Shown here in pieces: positions 10,952 through 24,330 of a stretch of DNA of 64,000 nucleotides. The DNA is taken from NCBI RefSeq assembly GCF_910589235.1, contig NC_060965.1, positions 3,870,401-3,934,400 on the forward strand. Reading direction: 5' to 3'. The notes under the pieces were generated by a model. That model saw only the letters and a program-made list of their open reading frames with translations, was not told where the DNA came from and did not search any database. Numbering within the stretch: the stretch's first letter is position 1; every line of letters starts with the position of its first letter. Source of the DNA: Vespa crabro (taxonomy: Eukaryota; Arthropoda; Insecta; Hymenoptera; Vespidae). Both the position numbers and the translations under genes were made by a program.

Positions 10952-12085
10952 GTCCCTCTCTCTTGTTGTCGCATCGACGTTGACGAATCGGGAAAACGCT
11001 TGCGCGGTTCTTCACAAGGCAAATATCTTTGTTCTTTCTTTGTTTTTCTTTTTCTTTTTTTTTTTTCTCAATTTCTCTACCATTTTTCTTCTCGTCTTTC
11101 TCTTTTGCGACGAGGGAAATTTAAAAATCTGAGATAGAGAAAACAACGCTCGAAGCGTTTAACGGAGCATGAAGAAGCGATACTCTCGTAGGTATTTTGC
11201 CGAATTCTCACGAAGATATGCGAATGAATTCTTTCATCTTTTTATTTCTTTTTTAATAAAGAAAATATCTAGGATTTGTTCGTCTTACAAATAAATACGT
11301 TCATTTAAAATTATTTATTACTTTGTAATAAGAAAGAATATGAAATAAAATAAACTCGATGCTCGGAGAAAAATGATGTTTGAGTTTGAAGCAACTTCAA
11401 TGTCGTAAAATTTTATATAACATTTGCGAACCGCCTTTTCCCAATTTCCAAGCTACGCGAATAGAAAATTTATCATAAGAATGGAAGAAGAGAGAAAAAG
11501 ATGTAAGCCTCGCCGTAAAGTTAATTCTGTTTAAAATATGACAGAAATACGTTAGTTGTAGACGTATAATCTGCTTAAGCTCGAAGTAATATTAAGAGGA
11601 ATGGGAAGAAGGACTCAAGAGGAAGCGAGGTAAGAGGGAGATGAGTTTGGGGTGAGCGCGATGTAACTTCGTACTCTCTGACGTAAGTCGGATAAAAGTT
11701 TCGAAAAAGTAACTACTACACCAAGTAACTACTGTGGGTATGAAACTTTTTTAGTACCCACCACCTACCCCTACCCACGATCGGTATCCTTTATTTTTAC
11801 ATAGGGATGAATATGACGAAGAAAGAAAAAGCATGAAGGAAGAATACCCGTTCGTCAACTTCGTTTAACTTTAAATCTTTCTAATCCTTTTTCTTTTTCT
11901 TTCATCCTTTTTTTTGTCCTTTTTTTTCTCTTCTTCTTTTTTTTCTTTTTTTTTTTTTTTTTAACACGTGTATGTGCACCTTTCTTTGAAATTTTTATAA
12001 CAACGAGCCTGTGTTCTAAAATGTCCTGTAAGTAAAATCATTATGATAATAATAATTATTGTAAAAAAAAAAAAATGGCACGCAC
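9364..12085 (-). other. tutl intron, 2.7 kb
   Basis: No coding exon was found here. The intron holds poly(A)/poly(T) tracts near 9428-9460 and 9607-9628, and two (TC)n tracts at 10637-10690 and 10887-10952. There is also a GC-richer segment at 10320-10620 with an open plus-strand frame dominated by GTC/GTG repeats, which I do not call coding. Confidence 0.85.
10637..10952. repeat. two (TC)n tracts in the same orientation
   Basis: TC runs at about 10637-10690 and 10887-10952 with pyrimidine-rich DNA between them. Confidence 0.9.
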
Positions 12086-12317
12086 CGTGGACGTCGAGAT
12101 GAAACCAGGTACCGTTCTTGTGACTGTTAGGCGACCTGTTGAGGAAGACGACCTTGCACTCGTACCAGCCTTGATCGCTCTCGCGGATGTTTGTAAGGTT
12201 TAAGCTGGCCACTCCGTAATTCGAATTTGGGCTCACTCTCGAGACGCGACCTTCGTATCCTTCGCCACTGTGGGTCGGATACGACTCGTACCATATGTAT
12301 ATCGGTATCTCCTGCCC
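12086..12317 (-). CDS. tutl: tutl exon, second half of Ig domain 1
   Basis: This exon encodes the C'-to-G strands of Ig1. It begins GQEIPIYIWYESYPTHSGEG, continues YEGRVSRVSPNSNYGVASLN, then LTNIRESDQGWYECKVVFLN, and ends with HKNGTWFHLDVH. The block IWYESYP, GRVSRVS, LNLTNIRESDQGWYECKVVFLN is close to invariant in the Turtle/IGSF9 family and is the strongest single identifier in the window. NLT and NGT are glycosylation sequons. The acceptor is GGTGCAAG (AG at 12319-12318) in phase 0. The donor is CACG|GTGCGT at 12085-12084. Confidence 0.97.
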
Positions 12318-12808
12318 CTTGCACCAACACCAACACGCAACATAAACGAGGGATCGCAATGGACGCGAGCTTACCGATGCGAGTGTATATATTTATCTAT
12401 TTTATCCGAAGGATTAATTTCTTTATCTTCAATTTTTAAAGAATCCATTCTTTAATTACGTTTCAGGTCGCTCGCATCGGCCGAATAAATTATGAAACGA
12501 TGACATATGACGAAACAAAGGTAATGCAGCGATAAAGACGAAGATATAAGCTTTTAAATGTTCTCCTTTTATTGGAGATCAGGCAGGACGGATGAAAACG
12601 GGGAAACATTTCATTTTCCTTCTTCACATATCAGCCCAAACATTTTTATCTTTATGATATATCAATATATTTTCCTATTCTTTTTTCTTTTTTTTTTTTC
12701 TTTTTCTTTCATTCACGCTTTCAAGTCCATCGTGCCGTTAATTGATTAGCAATGAAATTACCGTCGTGCATGCAAGTTATGTGTGAACTTCGGGTGCGAG
12801 TTCTTTGC

Positions 12809-12839
<31 letters not shown>

Positions 12840-13189
12840 GAAAAAAGAATATAACAAAAAGAAAAAAGAAAAAAAATAAAAGAAAGAAGAAAAAGAAATA
12901 GAAAAAGAAGGAAAGGAAAAAGAAAAAAAAAGAAATAAGAGACGATGAGAAAAGAATTGGGCGATGAACGAACGTGGTTCGTTTACTTGATCAACGATAA
13001 AAAATACATGCAACTATAGTTGTATCGTGCTCGTGATGTTCACAGAAAAACGTTTTAAAAAGATCTTTGTTCGAAAATCCAAGCGCAGTTTCGGATTACC
13101 AGGGGATTCCGATGCCGTTCGTTTTTGTCTCAAGGATAGTAACATAGCGAGGAGATGGGTATAGAGGAGAGAGAGAAAGAGAGAAGGGA

Positions 13190-13345
13190 GGTCATACGAA
13201 TTGCAATCGAATCCGATCGGATCGTAGTATCCACTCCAATTTCCGATCCCAATGATTCGGTCTATTGGAGCATCCGCATCGCATCAAATAGTTCGAAATC
13301 GAGTCATCTGCCTGATAACATTTAACTCTCAATCGAGAATCGTTC
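13190..13345. promoter_or_regulatory. candidate intronic regulatory island
   Basis: This is a repeat-free, GC-richer segment within AT-rich intron. It carries closely spaced GATC/CGATC words, CCAAT (positions near 13235) and mixed-complexity sequence. No binding site is assigned with confidence. Confidence 0.25.
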
Positions 13346-13790
13346 TGTTTCGCGGTGTCAAAGAAGAACGATTTAAATGGCCTCGTTCCTAGAAACATTT
13401 CTTTCGTGTGTTTGCCTTTTTCAATGAACATTTCTAACATGCAACGTTGTTCATTTTATTTTAAAACAGAAACTTATTACAGATTATCCTATATGATGAA
13501 ATAATAGAATTAATAACAGGACAATACTAAAAGAGTTTCCTTGCTTGTCGCATAGAAAGGAATGTCGTTGGGCATTACCTGCCCCAGTTGTGACGGTTTC
13601 TATTTCAAGCTGGCCTAGTTGCATTGATAATAACGACGACCACGATGCTTACGATGACTACGATGCCGAAGAGGTTGGACTCGACTCGCGTGATTTCAAT
13701 ATCGTTTTCCCTTGAGCCACCGAGTTCATTTCGGTATCGTCATTCGGTTGCGATGTATTGTACGGCTAGCGTGCCATGTAAAATATAAAC

Positions 13791-13792
<2 letters not shown>

Positions 13793-13835
<43 letters not shown>
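13793..13835. repeat. (TA)n microsatellite
   Basis: Perfect TA run of about 43 bp. Confidence 0.95.
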
Positions 13836-13836
<1 letters not shown>

Positions 13837-15885
13837 TTATGTATCGAGTCGCGGAATGCACTCGAGCGCAAAGTGCCAGAAAAAGGTCGTCCTCGGTTCC
13901 GCTTTCCTTCGGGAATGCTACACTTTCCTGCTCGTTTATTCAGTCCACCCCCTTTCACCTCTTCTCCCACCAACCCCGTATTCTCACCGATCTCTTCCTC
14001 TCGACTTTGCCTCCACGATTACTGTAAAGTATGTCCCTCGCAATGCTCGATTTTTCGAACGAAACGCGAAAACCATTTACCGCGCGGTTACCCTTTTAAC
14101 CCTCCCTTTATCTTTTTCCTTTTACTTCAAAGTAACATTTCGCTTTTCCTTCCTGAATAAAGAAAAGGAATCGTACTCGAGTCGAGTAGTACGATCGATA
14201 ATGACGTCTTTCTTTAATCTTCACGATTTTTCTTTAATCCTTTGGACGGATTAAAATTTGATCGCTGACCAGAGACAGTTAGAACTAAAATCCGTTAGCC
14301 ATTTTCTCCGAAAGTATTTTATAATGTTCAATGGGGATTGGGGAAAAAGAAAAAAAAAAGGAAAAAGAAAAAAAAACTGTAGAATGAGTTGAAATGCAGA
14401 GAGAAAAGAAGTACGGATTAATGCAAGAGATTTGTACGTAATGAAAGAAGAGGAACGATAAAGAAGAGCGTGGAATAAATTATGAGAAAGCATTTTAGTT
14501 TTCAAAGTGATCTTGAACCTTAGGTTTTCTCTATTTCTTTTCGAAAATCATACAGACAAAAAGGAGTATGAAAGAGCATGAAAAAAAAGAAAAAAAGAAA
14601 AAAAAAAAAAATAAGAGAACTAGAAATGACGTAGACGTTGAAAACCCCTTCAAGATGACACGATATATGCAGGAAAGCATAACGTCATCGTTGGAGTATC
14701 GTGACCCTGAGTGAATAAGCGAGAATAACTCGCTCTCTTTCGTGCGAGCACCTAGACGAGTAGGCGTTTTACACCTACGCCTACGACAAGACCATCGACA
14801 TATAGGTCGCTTGACTTTTCTCTCTCTTTTTCCTTCTTTCTCCTTTTGTTTGCTCTCGGCCCTATTTTCTCAGCAACGCTCTCAGTCACGTTATTGTTCG
14901 AAAAGCATACGATCATCTTCGCGAACCCGCCTTTTTATAGGAAAGAGAAACGATGAATCTAAGATTGGATCGGTGAGCTTTAATTATCATCCTGAATTCG
15001 TTGAAAAGTTTGAGATAATGATCTTAATAAAATTTACTTTAATTTTTAACGAAACAATTTAAAATCTTTTTTCGTATAGGGAAAAAGTAAAATAAGGAAA
15101 ATAACTGGGACATTAGGAAGAAAGAAGGTCTGATTTTATGGATGCGTAAACTCGAGAGAAGAGAATCTTGATAATTCAGTCGTGGAGAAGCGTAGAAGTG
15201 GGAATGGTAAAAAATAAAATGACAAGGGGAGGACGAACGAATGGAAGCTGGCTTGCCGTGCGAAGGGGATGAAAAAGGAGAATAGAAAGAGGTCGTTCTC
15301 ATTCCCTATGCGCACCACGACCGTGCTACTTAGGTCACTTGAGAAAAAGGGAGAGGAGCTCGCATGCGGTATGTGTTGCGGAAATTTTGATAATTCATCC
15401 AGCCAGCAACGTGATGAGGGGAAATGGACGTACGTTTCGTGATGGCCAATGCGACGAGACGGCTCGGAGGGAACCTGGATTCGTGCACTTTGATATTTAA
15501 ACCGAGCCGCGTATCCTCCAGAGATATGACTTCAACTTGGAACGGCCTTGCTCGTGAAACGTTAATGAGCTCGGCACATCTCAAAAGTCCGATGTAGCGA
15601 CACGAGCAAAATTCCGCGTTATCTCTTCCAAAATCATGCGAAATTGACTTCCCCGATTGAATTCATTTGAATTTTGGATCGATATTACTACGAAGAGATC
15701 CAATCTGTACTCTTTTCATTACGTTATGTTTCAACGAGTCTATTATTTGAGCTATCTCAAATCTAATTTCGTTATATTATAAATTCATTATAATTTTACG
15801 CATAACGAAAAGGATAATTAATTACACCACAAGTATGGTATGGCATTGTTTCGAAGAAAATTTACAATCAGCAATATTTCATTAA

Positions 15886-15888
<3 letters not shown>

Positions 15889-15947
<59 letters not shown>
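15889..15947. repeat. (TC)n microsatellite
   Basis: Perfect CT run of about 59 bp, one of the longest uninterrupted tracts in the window. Confidence 0.96.
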
Positions 15948-15951
<4 letters not shown>

Positions 15952-16239
15952 ACCCAGTACTAGTAAAATTATTCGTGGCTTCCAAATGATAATTAACCAG
16001 ATCTAAAAAGATAAGAGAATACCCATATAAATTCAAATGGTTTAATTTTCATCCTTCGATCAGCTATATATAATTTGACTTTCAAAGCGAAGATTAATTA
16101 CATATCCTAATAACTTTCTCATATCTCGAGAAACAATACAATGACATGTTCTTCTGCAATATTGCAATTTATTTCTACAAATTAATATCATTTTCGAGTT
16201 TCAGATTCCAAGAAAAAGATTTAAGAAATTTTATGACAA

Positions 16240-16640
16240 TGTTAGTGGCATCAAGGGAAGAAGTGGTAAAGAAGTAATAGAAGATTGGTAAAGAAGCTTA
16301 ATGGAGCATTGGCACTCTGGAGAAACTCGCTTCGTTTACACGACAAGTTCTCGAAAGTACTTTCTCAGAAAGTCACCGGAGCTGATATCACTTTTGGGAA
16401 AAGGCAATCGAGTCCTTGGGCCAGATGAGAAGTAATTCTTAGATCCAGAATGATACCTAAGAAACTATTCGCAATATGAACGCTTTAACCGACGGTTTAA
16501 CACCTGCACAAGAATGAAAAAGCACATATTACGTTCGTGAGCTCTGCGAGAAAATGAGAATGCCGATCGTTATGATACGTAAAGTAGTGACGCAATGAGC
16601 TCAGTGGAACCAGCTGTTTCTTATGTGTGAATGTCGATTT
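16240..16640. promoter_or_regulatory. candidate intronic regulatory island with AACCG dyad
   Basis: About 400 bp without simple repeats, unlike its surroundings. It includes a near-palindrome TTTAACCGACGGTTTAA around 16485-16502. This resembles a dimeric binding site, but I cannot name the factor. Confidence 0.25.
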
Positions 16641-17453
16641 TACTGAAAATTATTTTCGATAATATAGCAAATCACGATTCGATTTCTAAAGGAAATCAAT
16701 TTCCTAACCAGCTGCTACGATTACCTTCGTCTTACCTACGAAACTGCATCGTGCATAGTATTTGAATCGAACGAACTTTAATTTTTTATCAGAAAATTAT
16801 AGCTCACTCGCGACACAGATGTCATCGGTGTCTCGTTCCCTGAATAAGTGTAATAATTTTTCTTGGTAGACACGATATTTATATTTCAAGGTTGTCATTC
16901 AAACGTTTTCTTATCGCCGTGAATGGTGTTAAAATATCGTAAATTTATTTTTTAACATAACAATGAAGTTTCCTTTAAAAGGAAGAAATTGTAAATATTT
17001 CGTTCCAAATAAATAGGAATATGTAAACTCTCTACACCATACAAATACAGAATACGTCGCGCGTAAAGAAAAGGGGAAAAGGAAGAAACGGAATGTTGAA
17101 ATTCACGAAATTTGCGGCGGGAACGTTGAATATTCCGCGAAGAACGTAGATTCCATGATTTCCGTTTACAGTCAAGTCACGAAAGCGAGAAAATTGTCTT
17201 CGTTCAGGACAAACAGGTTTTTGGTGTTTACCTTCGCGCCCTGTGCTTTGGTATTCCTATTCCATCTGTGGAAACAATGCACGTTGTATGAAGAGAATAA
17301 GAAGAGAATTTGTTTTTTCTCCCTTCGGTGAAGTCGTATATGAAATTGCATTGAAAAATTCTTTCCTTCGCGATTCCCTATCCAAAGATATTATCCTTGG
17401 TTTTAGCCGAGACAAATCTCAATTAAATATTTTATGAGAAACATCGCGTTGAA

Positions 17454-17456
<3 letters not shown>

Positions 17457-17513
<57 letters not shown>

Positions 17514-17523
17514 ATATATATAC
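17457..17523. repeat. (TA)n microsatellite
   Basis: TA run with two TATG interruptions near its end. Confidence 0.95.
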
Positions 17524-17639
17524 CAATAGTATCGATTTTTCCTCGAATAAAAGTCGGGTCGCGACTTCCCTTTAAAAATTCCGTGACTTGACGGATGATT
17601 CGCGTTATCCGACACACGGTAATTATCTCGTTAGACGGA

Positions 17640-18240
17640 CAATTTCAAATCGGCCATGGTGATGACAATGGCTCACGGAAGAAAGCGAGCTTACCAATTA
17701 GAAAAGATAACGAGCGATGAAAAGAATGAATCTTTAGATCCTTCCTCGACCTCTCCTTGTTTTCCTTGCTACGTCAGAATGAGAATGAAACGGTTACGAG
17801 GGAGTAAAGAAGAGTAGGGTTCGGGAGGTGAAGGATGTGAAACGGATGAGGGACAGGGTCGAGGGTTAAATCTACCACGCGGCACCGAGTAAAGGTGGGG
17901 TGGTAACCCTGACACAGTTGAATAGTTCTAGCCTCCGTGAGACTCTGCATTATGTATGTAGACCTCCTAACCCTTCTACCGCGGTCTCGACTGCGTCAGC
18001 CAACGGCACCAACCTGCACCGTATTTTACGTACATATAAACCTCGAGTTACCTGCAAGTAACGACCGTGCATGTTCTCGAATCCTGTAGAGGCACGCGCG
18101 GGAGAACTCCAAGAGGAATCGTCTAGGCCAGGGCCACGAGCTTTCCCCGGTACGGTACGATCGATATTACCAGCAGTGCTAAGAATAATTACCTTATGGA
18201 TTCCCGAACAAGAGAAAGAAAAAGATATACGAACCTTCGA
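17640..18240. promoter_or_regulatory. candidate intronic regulatory island or weak exon
   Basis: This 600-bp stretch has a GC content well above its flanks and no simple repeats. Read on the minus strand it contains an exon-like block (18052-18178) with a pyrimidine-rich acceptor ending TTCTTAG and a donor CAG|GTAACT. Its open frame does not keep frame as a tutl cassette, so a regulatory role or an alternative first exon are the likelier readings. Confidence 0.3.
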
Positions 18241-18632
18241 CTCATTCGGATTATAGATTGTGATAGCTTATTACTTCAATTGAAACTTTTATAAGATTGT
18301 TCGATATTAGATATCTTTATGAAAGGTTGGATAAATTGATGTCTAGAATGTTTACGAATAGTTTCTTGATTGATATAACGAAGGGGAAGAAAATCAAAGT
18401 TTCAAGGAAAAAACTATACTATATGGTTAATCACGATTTTGTAATAACGTATTCGATATAGTCTGACGGTGAAAACTTTTTTTACAAACTATTGTAAATA
18501 TTCTTTGAAAAAGAGTAATTATACTTTTTCTTGAAAGTTGTTGAAGTTTCTTTAAGTTATAAATAAGAAATTTAGACATTTATAAGCAATGGGAATTCAT
18601 AGTATATATTCCTTTCACGCGTAATTTAATAA

Positions 18633-18633
<1 letters not shown>

Positions 18634-18690
<57 letters not shown>

Positions 18691-18931
18691 TTCATAGTCC
18701 GTTTTGTTCGTATTCTATTCCTCGTGAGATATAATTACCGTCCGAATAACAACCAAACATATCTTCAAACTTCTATCTGCGGAAGTTAACGTGCCACAGA
18801 TATTTCAAGTATAATTACCCGAGAGTACCAATAATATGCTACGTAAGTTCGTCCGTTTATAGTGGAATCACGTGCACGGATATACACCGTTACTCCTCCT
18901 TCAAACTTTTCGGAATTATTAGTTCTCTAGA

Positions 18932-18974
<43 letters not shown>

Positions 18975-18983
18975 AGAGAGAGA
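18634..18983. repeat. opposed pair of (CT)n and (GA)n tracts
   Basis: (CT)n at 18634-18692 and (GA)n at 18934-18983 in opposite orientation, separated by about 240 bp. Confidence 0.9.
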
Positions 18984-20907
18984 ATGAGTGAGTGAATGAG
19001 AATACCAAGTTTCACGTAGTTTCTAATTTATAATTCGATCGCGAACGATGACTTCTACGCAAATATATAGAATACTATACGCATGTACAACGAGAAAGCT
19101 TCAAAATGCTTCAAGTATTTAACGAGTACGTCGCAAGTTTACTCAACGATATTCATCTAAAGAAAAGAAAAAAAATCAGCGGTTAAAATCATCGAATACA
19201 AAACCTATGGAAATAGAATCGACGAGAAAAAGATAATAAATTAGTCACTTCTTATTTTAAATTCACGATACCGTAGAAGAATTTAAATTGCACGTTACGA
19301 TGGATATGCAAACAACTTCACCGAGTTTCTTTCTCATTTCGGAATAATTCTCTTTCCGAGATAACGTTTTATAGTAAAACTTCATAATATCGTCAGCTTC
19401 CACCCCTTACCTACCCGTGAATTCATTGCCCTCGGTGCAACTTAAATTAATTCCCATTTCCGTTGGCATCTCATAACGAGAATCGTTTTACGCGTTCGAG
19501 AGATTACGATTTGAAAAAAAAAAAAAAAAAAAAAAAGTTTCTATTTTTTTTTTTTTAATACGTTCTAAAATGGTCGCTAGTATCTCGTAATTAAAAGAAA
19601 CAAATCAATTCCACGCTTCAGTCATTTGATATCGTTAACGTTATTTTAATATATTTCTTTTCTTACGGCAAAACAAACTATTTCTATTTGGAAAGAAAAA
19701 TATCAGGCTATAACAGCAACGACGAGAACGACGCTGAAGAGAACATTTAGTAGAACCACGGAAAAGATAGAGCCTTTGCCGCTTTGCCGCGCGGTTAGAG
19801 TGGTTGAAAGCTTCGAGATGATTTTCAGAAAAGAAGTTATGAAGAACAGAGAAAGAGAGAAGAACTGAGATTTTGCTCCCAGCGGTAGCGCGTATCTAAG
19901 AGTAGTGAAACGCCAGTGAAATTGAATTGCAGGAAGGTACCTTTCTCTTCTTCATCCTATCTTTTCTCTCTCCATCTTCCTCTTTCTTTCTTTTTTTTTT
20001 TTTCCTTCTTTTACCCTTAGCTATCTTCTTCATTTGCTTTTTACTATCTCCCACTCTGATTCTTTTCTCAGCCAAAGCCGATCCTCCTTTGCCTCGAGTG
20101 TTTGCGCGGTTGACTCGTGTCCCCATTTGTTTCATTAAATTACACTACATCACCCACCCTCGTCCTTTAAGCTCAGCCTACGTTTTCTTCTGGATTCTAC
20201 TTGGTAATGGTATTCCTTACCAAACCTTATCTCCTTTTTTCATGAAACGAGTCTAAAAAATATTTCCATTATGAACGCAAAATATTTCGTATTATTCTGT
20301 TTTATTCTTAAAAAATCGTTCTCAAAAGCTCTATTTTTTTTTTTCGATAACGAATTTTGTTGATAATGCGAATTGTAATTAAATGAACATAGATACAGCT
20401 TGGATGGAACGCATTAAGAATATTAAAAAGTCATCGTTTAAAATGATGAAGCTTTTTCACACACTTTCCTACTTTTATCTCTCTTTTTCTTCTCTCTCTC
20501 TCTCTCTCACTCTTTCTTTCTTTTGTCTCAGCTTAGCTAGTCACTAACGGATAAATGCAAATAGACGCGTATGCAAATTATGCGTGGTTAAACGCTCGCA
20601 TGAGTGACATGAAGGGAGAGTATGCGTATATATATATGCGTAGATACGAGGAACCTCGGAACAGAACAGGCGACGCTGCCATTCGGATGTGGATCTGATC
20701 CCTAAAGGAATATTACGTGGAGCACATGACGACGTTATGAAGCTACCTCCCAATACAATGTGTATGTATGTGTGTATGATTCTGTGTAGGCGTATGCGAT
20801 ACATTCACGTAGTCGTCTCAAATAATATTACCTGTCAAACTCGACAGACACGGATACATGACGTGATACGAGATACGCTCGAACCTTTCTACTTCATATA
20901 TATTATA

Positions 20908-20908
20908 T

Positions 20909-20948
<40 letters not shown>

Positions 20949-20961
20949 TTATTTATTTATT
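20908..20961. repeat. (TA)n followed by (TTTA)n
   Basis: TA run passing directly into five TTTA units. Confidence 0.93.
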
Positions 20962-21924
20962 TCATCCAAACGTACATTTCTAGATTTAGCTCCTATTTTA
21001 ATGAAGAAACTTCACGAGAAAAGAAATTTCTATGCAAGATAAAACGATAAATATTCAAGGAATCGATCAATTCATTTTTTGAGATGGGATCATTATTTCA
21101 TCTCTTTGTAACTATTTCATTTCTTTCCTTTTTGAAATCGTCTGACAAAAGCGTACTTATATAAAAATTGTAATAAATCTATCTACCCATGTGATTAATA
21201 ATATACGTCATTGAAAAGAATGAAACTTTTGAATTCGCCATCAAAAGTAGAAATGGGGGATGAAATAAAGGGAAGAAGAGTATCACGTCTACGTAGAAAC
21301 CTTTATACGATTTTCCGGCTTTTCATTTCTCTACGCATCCTGACGAAAACCACGAAGAGCCGAATAAAAACGTATTTTCCCTGTTTTGCTAGTCTCTTTC
21401 TAACCCTCACATACTACGTTCATGCCGCGCGAGTACGAACGTTTCGAACTATAAAAAAGAGGAAGGAAGAAAATGGAAGGAAAAAAAATCGGCGATGAAT
21501 CCACGAGCTCGGCCATAAACGGAATGTCGCTCCGTTGTTTCCCGCGAAACGCGAAGTGGCACGTTGACGATAGCATAAATCAAGCTTTCGATGTTCGTAA
21601 CCATTTTTCATGCTCTGCGATTCGGAAGACGTTTCTTTTTTGCGGCTTCGCTCGTCGTCCTACGAGCTTCGATTATCATCACACTCTAGACCAAAACTAT
21701 GAAATATGTCTCGATGGACGAGGGCACGACATTGAAACGCGGAATTTGATCCGACTTCACGTCGATTTTAATTAGAATATAGATGAACGGTCATTTTTTC
21801 TTTTTTCCAATAGTACATAAAAAGATCTTTCCACTAATTAGAGAAGATTCTCTTTTCATGTCCATTTTTTCCATATCATGTATGCCTTTCTATATTTATC
21901 AAAAATTTTTCAAAGTAATTGTTC

Positions 21925-22760
21925 ATAACAAATAGTTTATAACAAATTGTTAAATGTGATGTATATCTTTTTGCACGTATGTATATATTACGTAGAATAA
22001 TTGTCATTCGTTTATAAGAAATTGTTTATAAAAATTGTTTATAAAGATTGATTATAACAAATTGTTTATAATAAATCCAAAGTTAATAAAAAATATGGTA
22101 AAAATATAGACAATAATTTATCTTTTAAAATGATCTTTGTTCCAAGTCTCTACGACTTTTAGTTTCGAAGATATACGTAAGTAAACGTGAGAAAAAATAA
22201 TTGTTTATAAAAATTATTTATAACAAATTATTAAACATACGAGTATAACAAGTTTTATGAATCTATTTAAATATATTTACATGGATTGCTTTGTATCGAT
22301 TCATAAAAAATTTGTAGTGAAAATTATTTATAACAAATTGTTTATAACAAATTGTTAATAACAATATGACAGGAAGATCGATGAAAATCTATCTTTTAAA
22401 ATTATCTTTGTTCTAAATCTCTACGACTATTAGTTTCGGAGATATTCACATGTAAGTAAACGTAAATAAAAATAATTGTTTATAACAAATTGTTAAACAT
22501 AAAAATATTACACTTGATATGTATCCGTGTAAATATATTTATATGGATTTCTTGGTATTGGTTTATAAAAAATTTATACTGAAAATTATTTATAACAAAT
22601 TGTTTATAATAAATTGTTAATAACAAATTGTTAATAACAATATGGCGAGAAAATATGCCAAATTTTTCCCCTTTAAAATGGTCTTTGTTTCAAATTTCTA
22701 TGATTCTTAATTCCGAAAATATTAATATGTAAGTAAACGTCAGTAAAAAAAAAAAAAAAC
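21925..22760. repeat. tandem array, unit about 271-277 bp, roughly three copies
   Basis: Equivalent points of the unit (CTTTTAAAATGATCTTTGTT then CTCTACGAC...TTAGTTTCG and GTAAGTAAACGT) recur at about 22120, 22391 and 22665, with a partial unit before the first. Between them each unit carries several copies of the short word AACAAATTGTTTATAA. Copies differ by scattered substitutions, so the array is not recent. It lies inside the large tutl intron. It could be a satellite fragment or internal repeats of a degenerate transposon; no protein-coding remnant is visible. Confidence 0.85.
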
Positions 22761-22924
22761 TGATCCATTGATAAATATATCTATATGATTTCATTAATAA
22801 AATAATTGACACAGTGACCTATATAAATTCTTGGAACTTACGCACTACTAATACAGCGTAAATAGTTTTTTGTATTTACTACGATTCATTCAAAATGTTA
22901 CTACTCTTGCCAGTTGCTTATTGA

Positions 22925-23015
22925 ATTTATGAATCGCAAATTTCAAATGGAAATATCTTTGCAACGGAAGGTCCTAGAAATATGAAACAAAGACCGTTTT
23001 GAAGAGAAAAATGCC
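22925..23015. repeat. inverted fragment of the 271-bp repeat unit
   Basis: The reverse complement of this stretch reads TTCAAAACGGTCTTTGTTTC, then a TTTCTAGG-like word and GTTGCAAAGATATTT, paralleling the core of the neighbouring tandem unit (AAAATGGTCTTTGTTTC, ...TTCGAAGATAT). It sits about 170 bp beyond the array in opposite orientation. This suggests a mobile element with terminal inverted segments or a rearranged array. Confidence 0.6.
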
Positions 23016-24164
23016 CTCTTTTAGTCTGTTCACTTTCTATCATCGTATAATATGAAATATGTATAATTCACATATGTATTCATAATGTATTTCTCAATAT
23101 AAAGTCGTACTTTTTCGTACAAGATAAGCTAGTTGGAAAGAAAACCTTTTCATCTCAGGGGAGATACTCTCATGTGCTATTAATGGCTACTCATACACAT
23201 GTGTCCTTGATTTGAATGAAACGTGTCAATGAAGGAAATATCGATTCTATCGGCTCAGCTTTTAACACCGATAGCTTTAAATATCTTTGTTTTTTATTTT
23301 TTCGTTTTTTTTTTTTTGCAGAAGACAGAAGTATCTAAATACAATATTACATGTTACAAAAAAGAATATATAGCAAAGATTACTTTTAGTTATGTATCTT
23401 TAAAACGCATAGCTGTATTCTTAAAAGGTTTCTATTATCTTTAAAAACGAAATAGATCTCAGTATTTCACGTGAAACAAGTCTAAAAGTGAACTAAAATC
23501 TGGCCTTTCAAATATGTAGGTTACAAGTTTCATTAGCACCCTCGATATGCAGACCCGTGTTTCTGCCTGCGTACAACTAAAAGTGGTACAAGAGGGTAAG
23601 AAGGGCGCGAAAAACGAGCTCGCGTGAAGACGAGCCTACAAGAACTAAAAAAAAGTTGGACGAGAAGAGAAATTAGTTGTCAGAGACAGAAGCACTGGAT
23701 GGGTGTCGCGACTCGGTCCAGACTTCTACCGTGATTTATGCGAGATTCCAGGGACTCTACGTATAAAAAAGAAAACAGAGAAATTCCGCTCAGTGCTCCG
23801 CCACCTTTTCCTCGTTCCTACGGAGATATAGAAATTGTCTAAGGATGAGAATGCTTGACATAAAAATCTTGTGCTTTACTCTTTCTCTCTCTCTCTCTTT
23901 CTCTTTCACCGTCGGTGAAAATTTTTATGTAAAAATAGATAGAAAAAAGAAAATAGAAGTAATTAGCTAAATGATAGCACAAGAACTAATATTAAAAGTT
24001 AAAAATCATTGGATAAGTTTCTAAACAGTAATGTAAACGAAATTGTAATTTTTAATAGAGATAAACTGTATATAAAATTACTCTCCCCAAAAATTGAAAG
24101 ATATATACAAATTATGATCAACTGATTCTGTAACAGCACGTTAATCGCTGATTTAACGTGCATT

Positions 24165-24330
24165 AAAGGGAAGCAAAAAAGATTACTTCCGCCGCATTGC
24201 GGGCTTGGGATATTTATGAGATCATTGGGCTGGTGATCGGGTAGACTAATTGCCAGAACAATGGCGCAATTATACGTCGAATTAATTTATATCTCTGCCG
24301 AATCTGCGGCAGAAATTTGCGAACACATAC
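24165..24330. promoter_or_regulatory. candidate intronic regulatory island
   Basis: Complex, GC-richer sequence between AT-rich and CT/GA-rich intron. It includes GGGCTGGTGATCGGG and paired TCTGCCGAATCTGCGGCAGA, a near inverted repeat (TCTGCCG...CGGCAGA). No coding frame. Confidence 0.3.
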
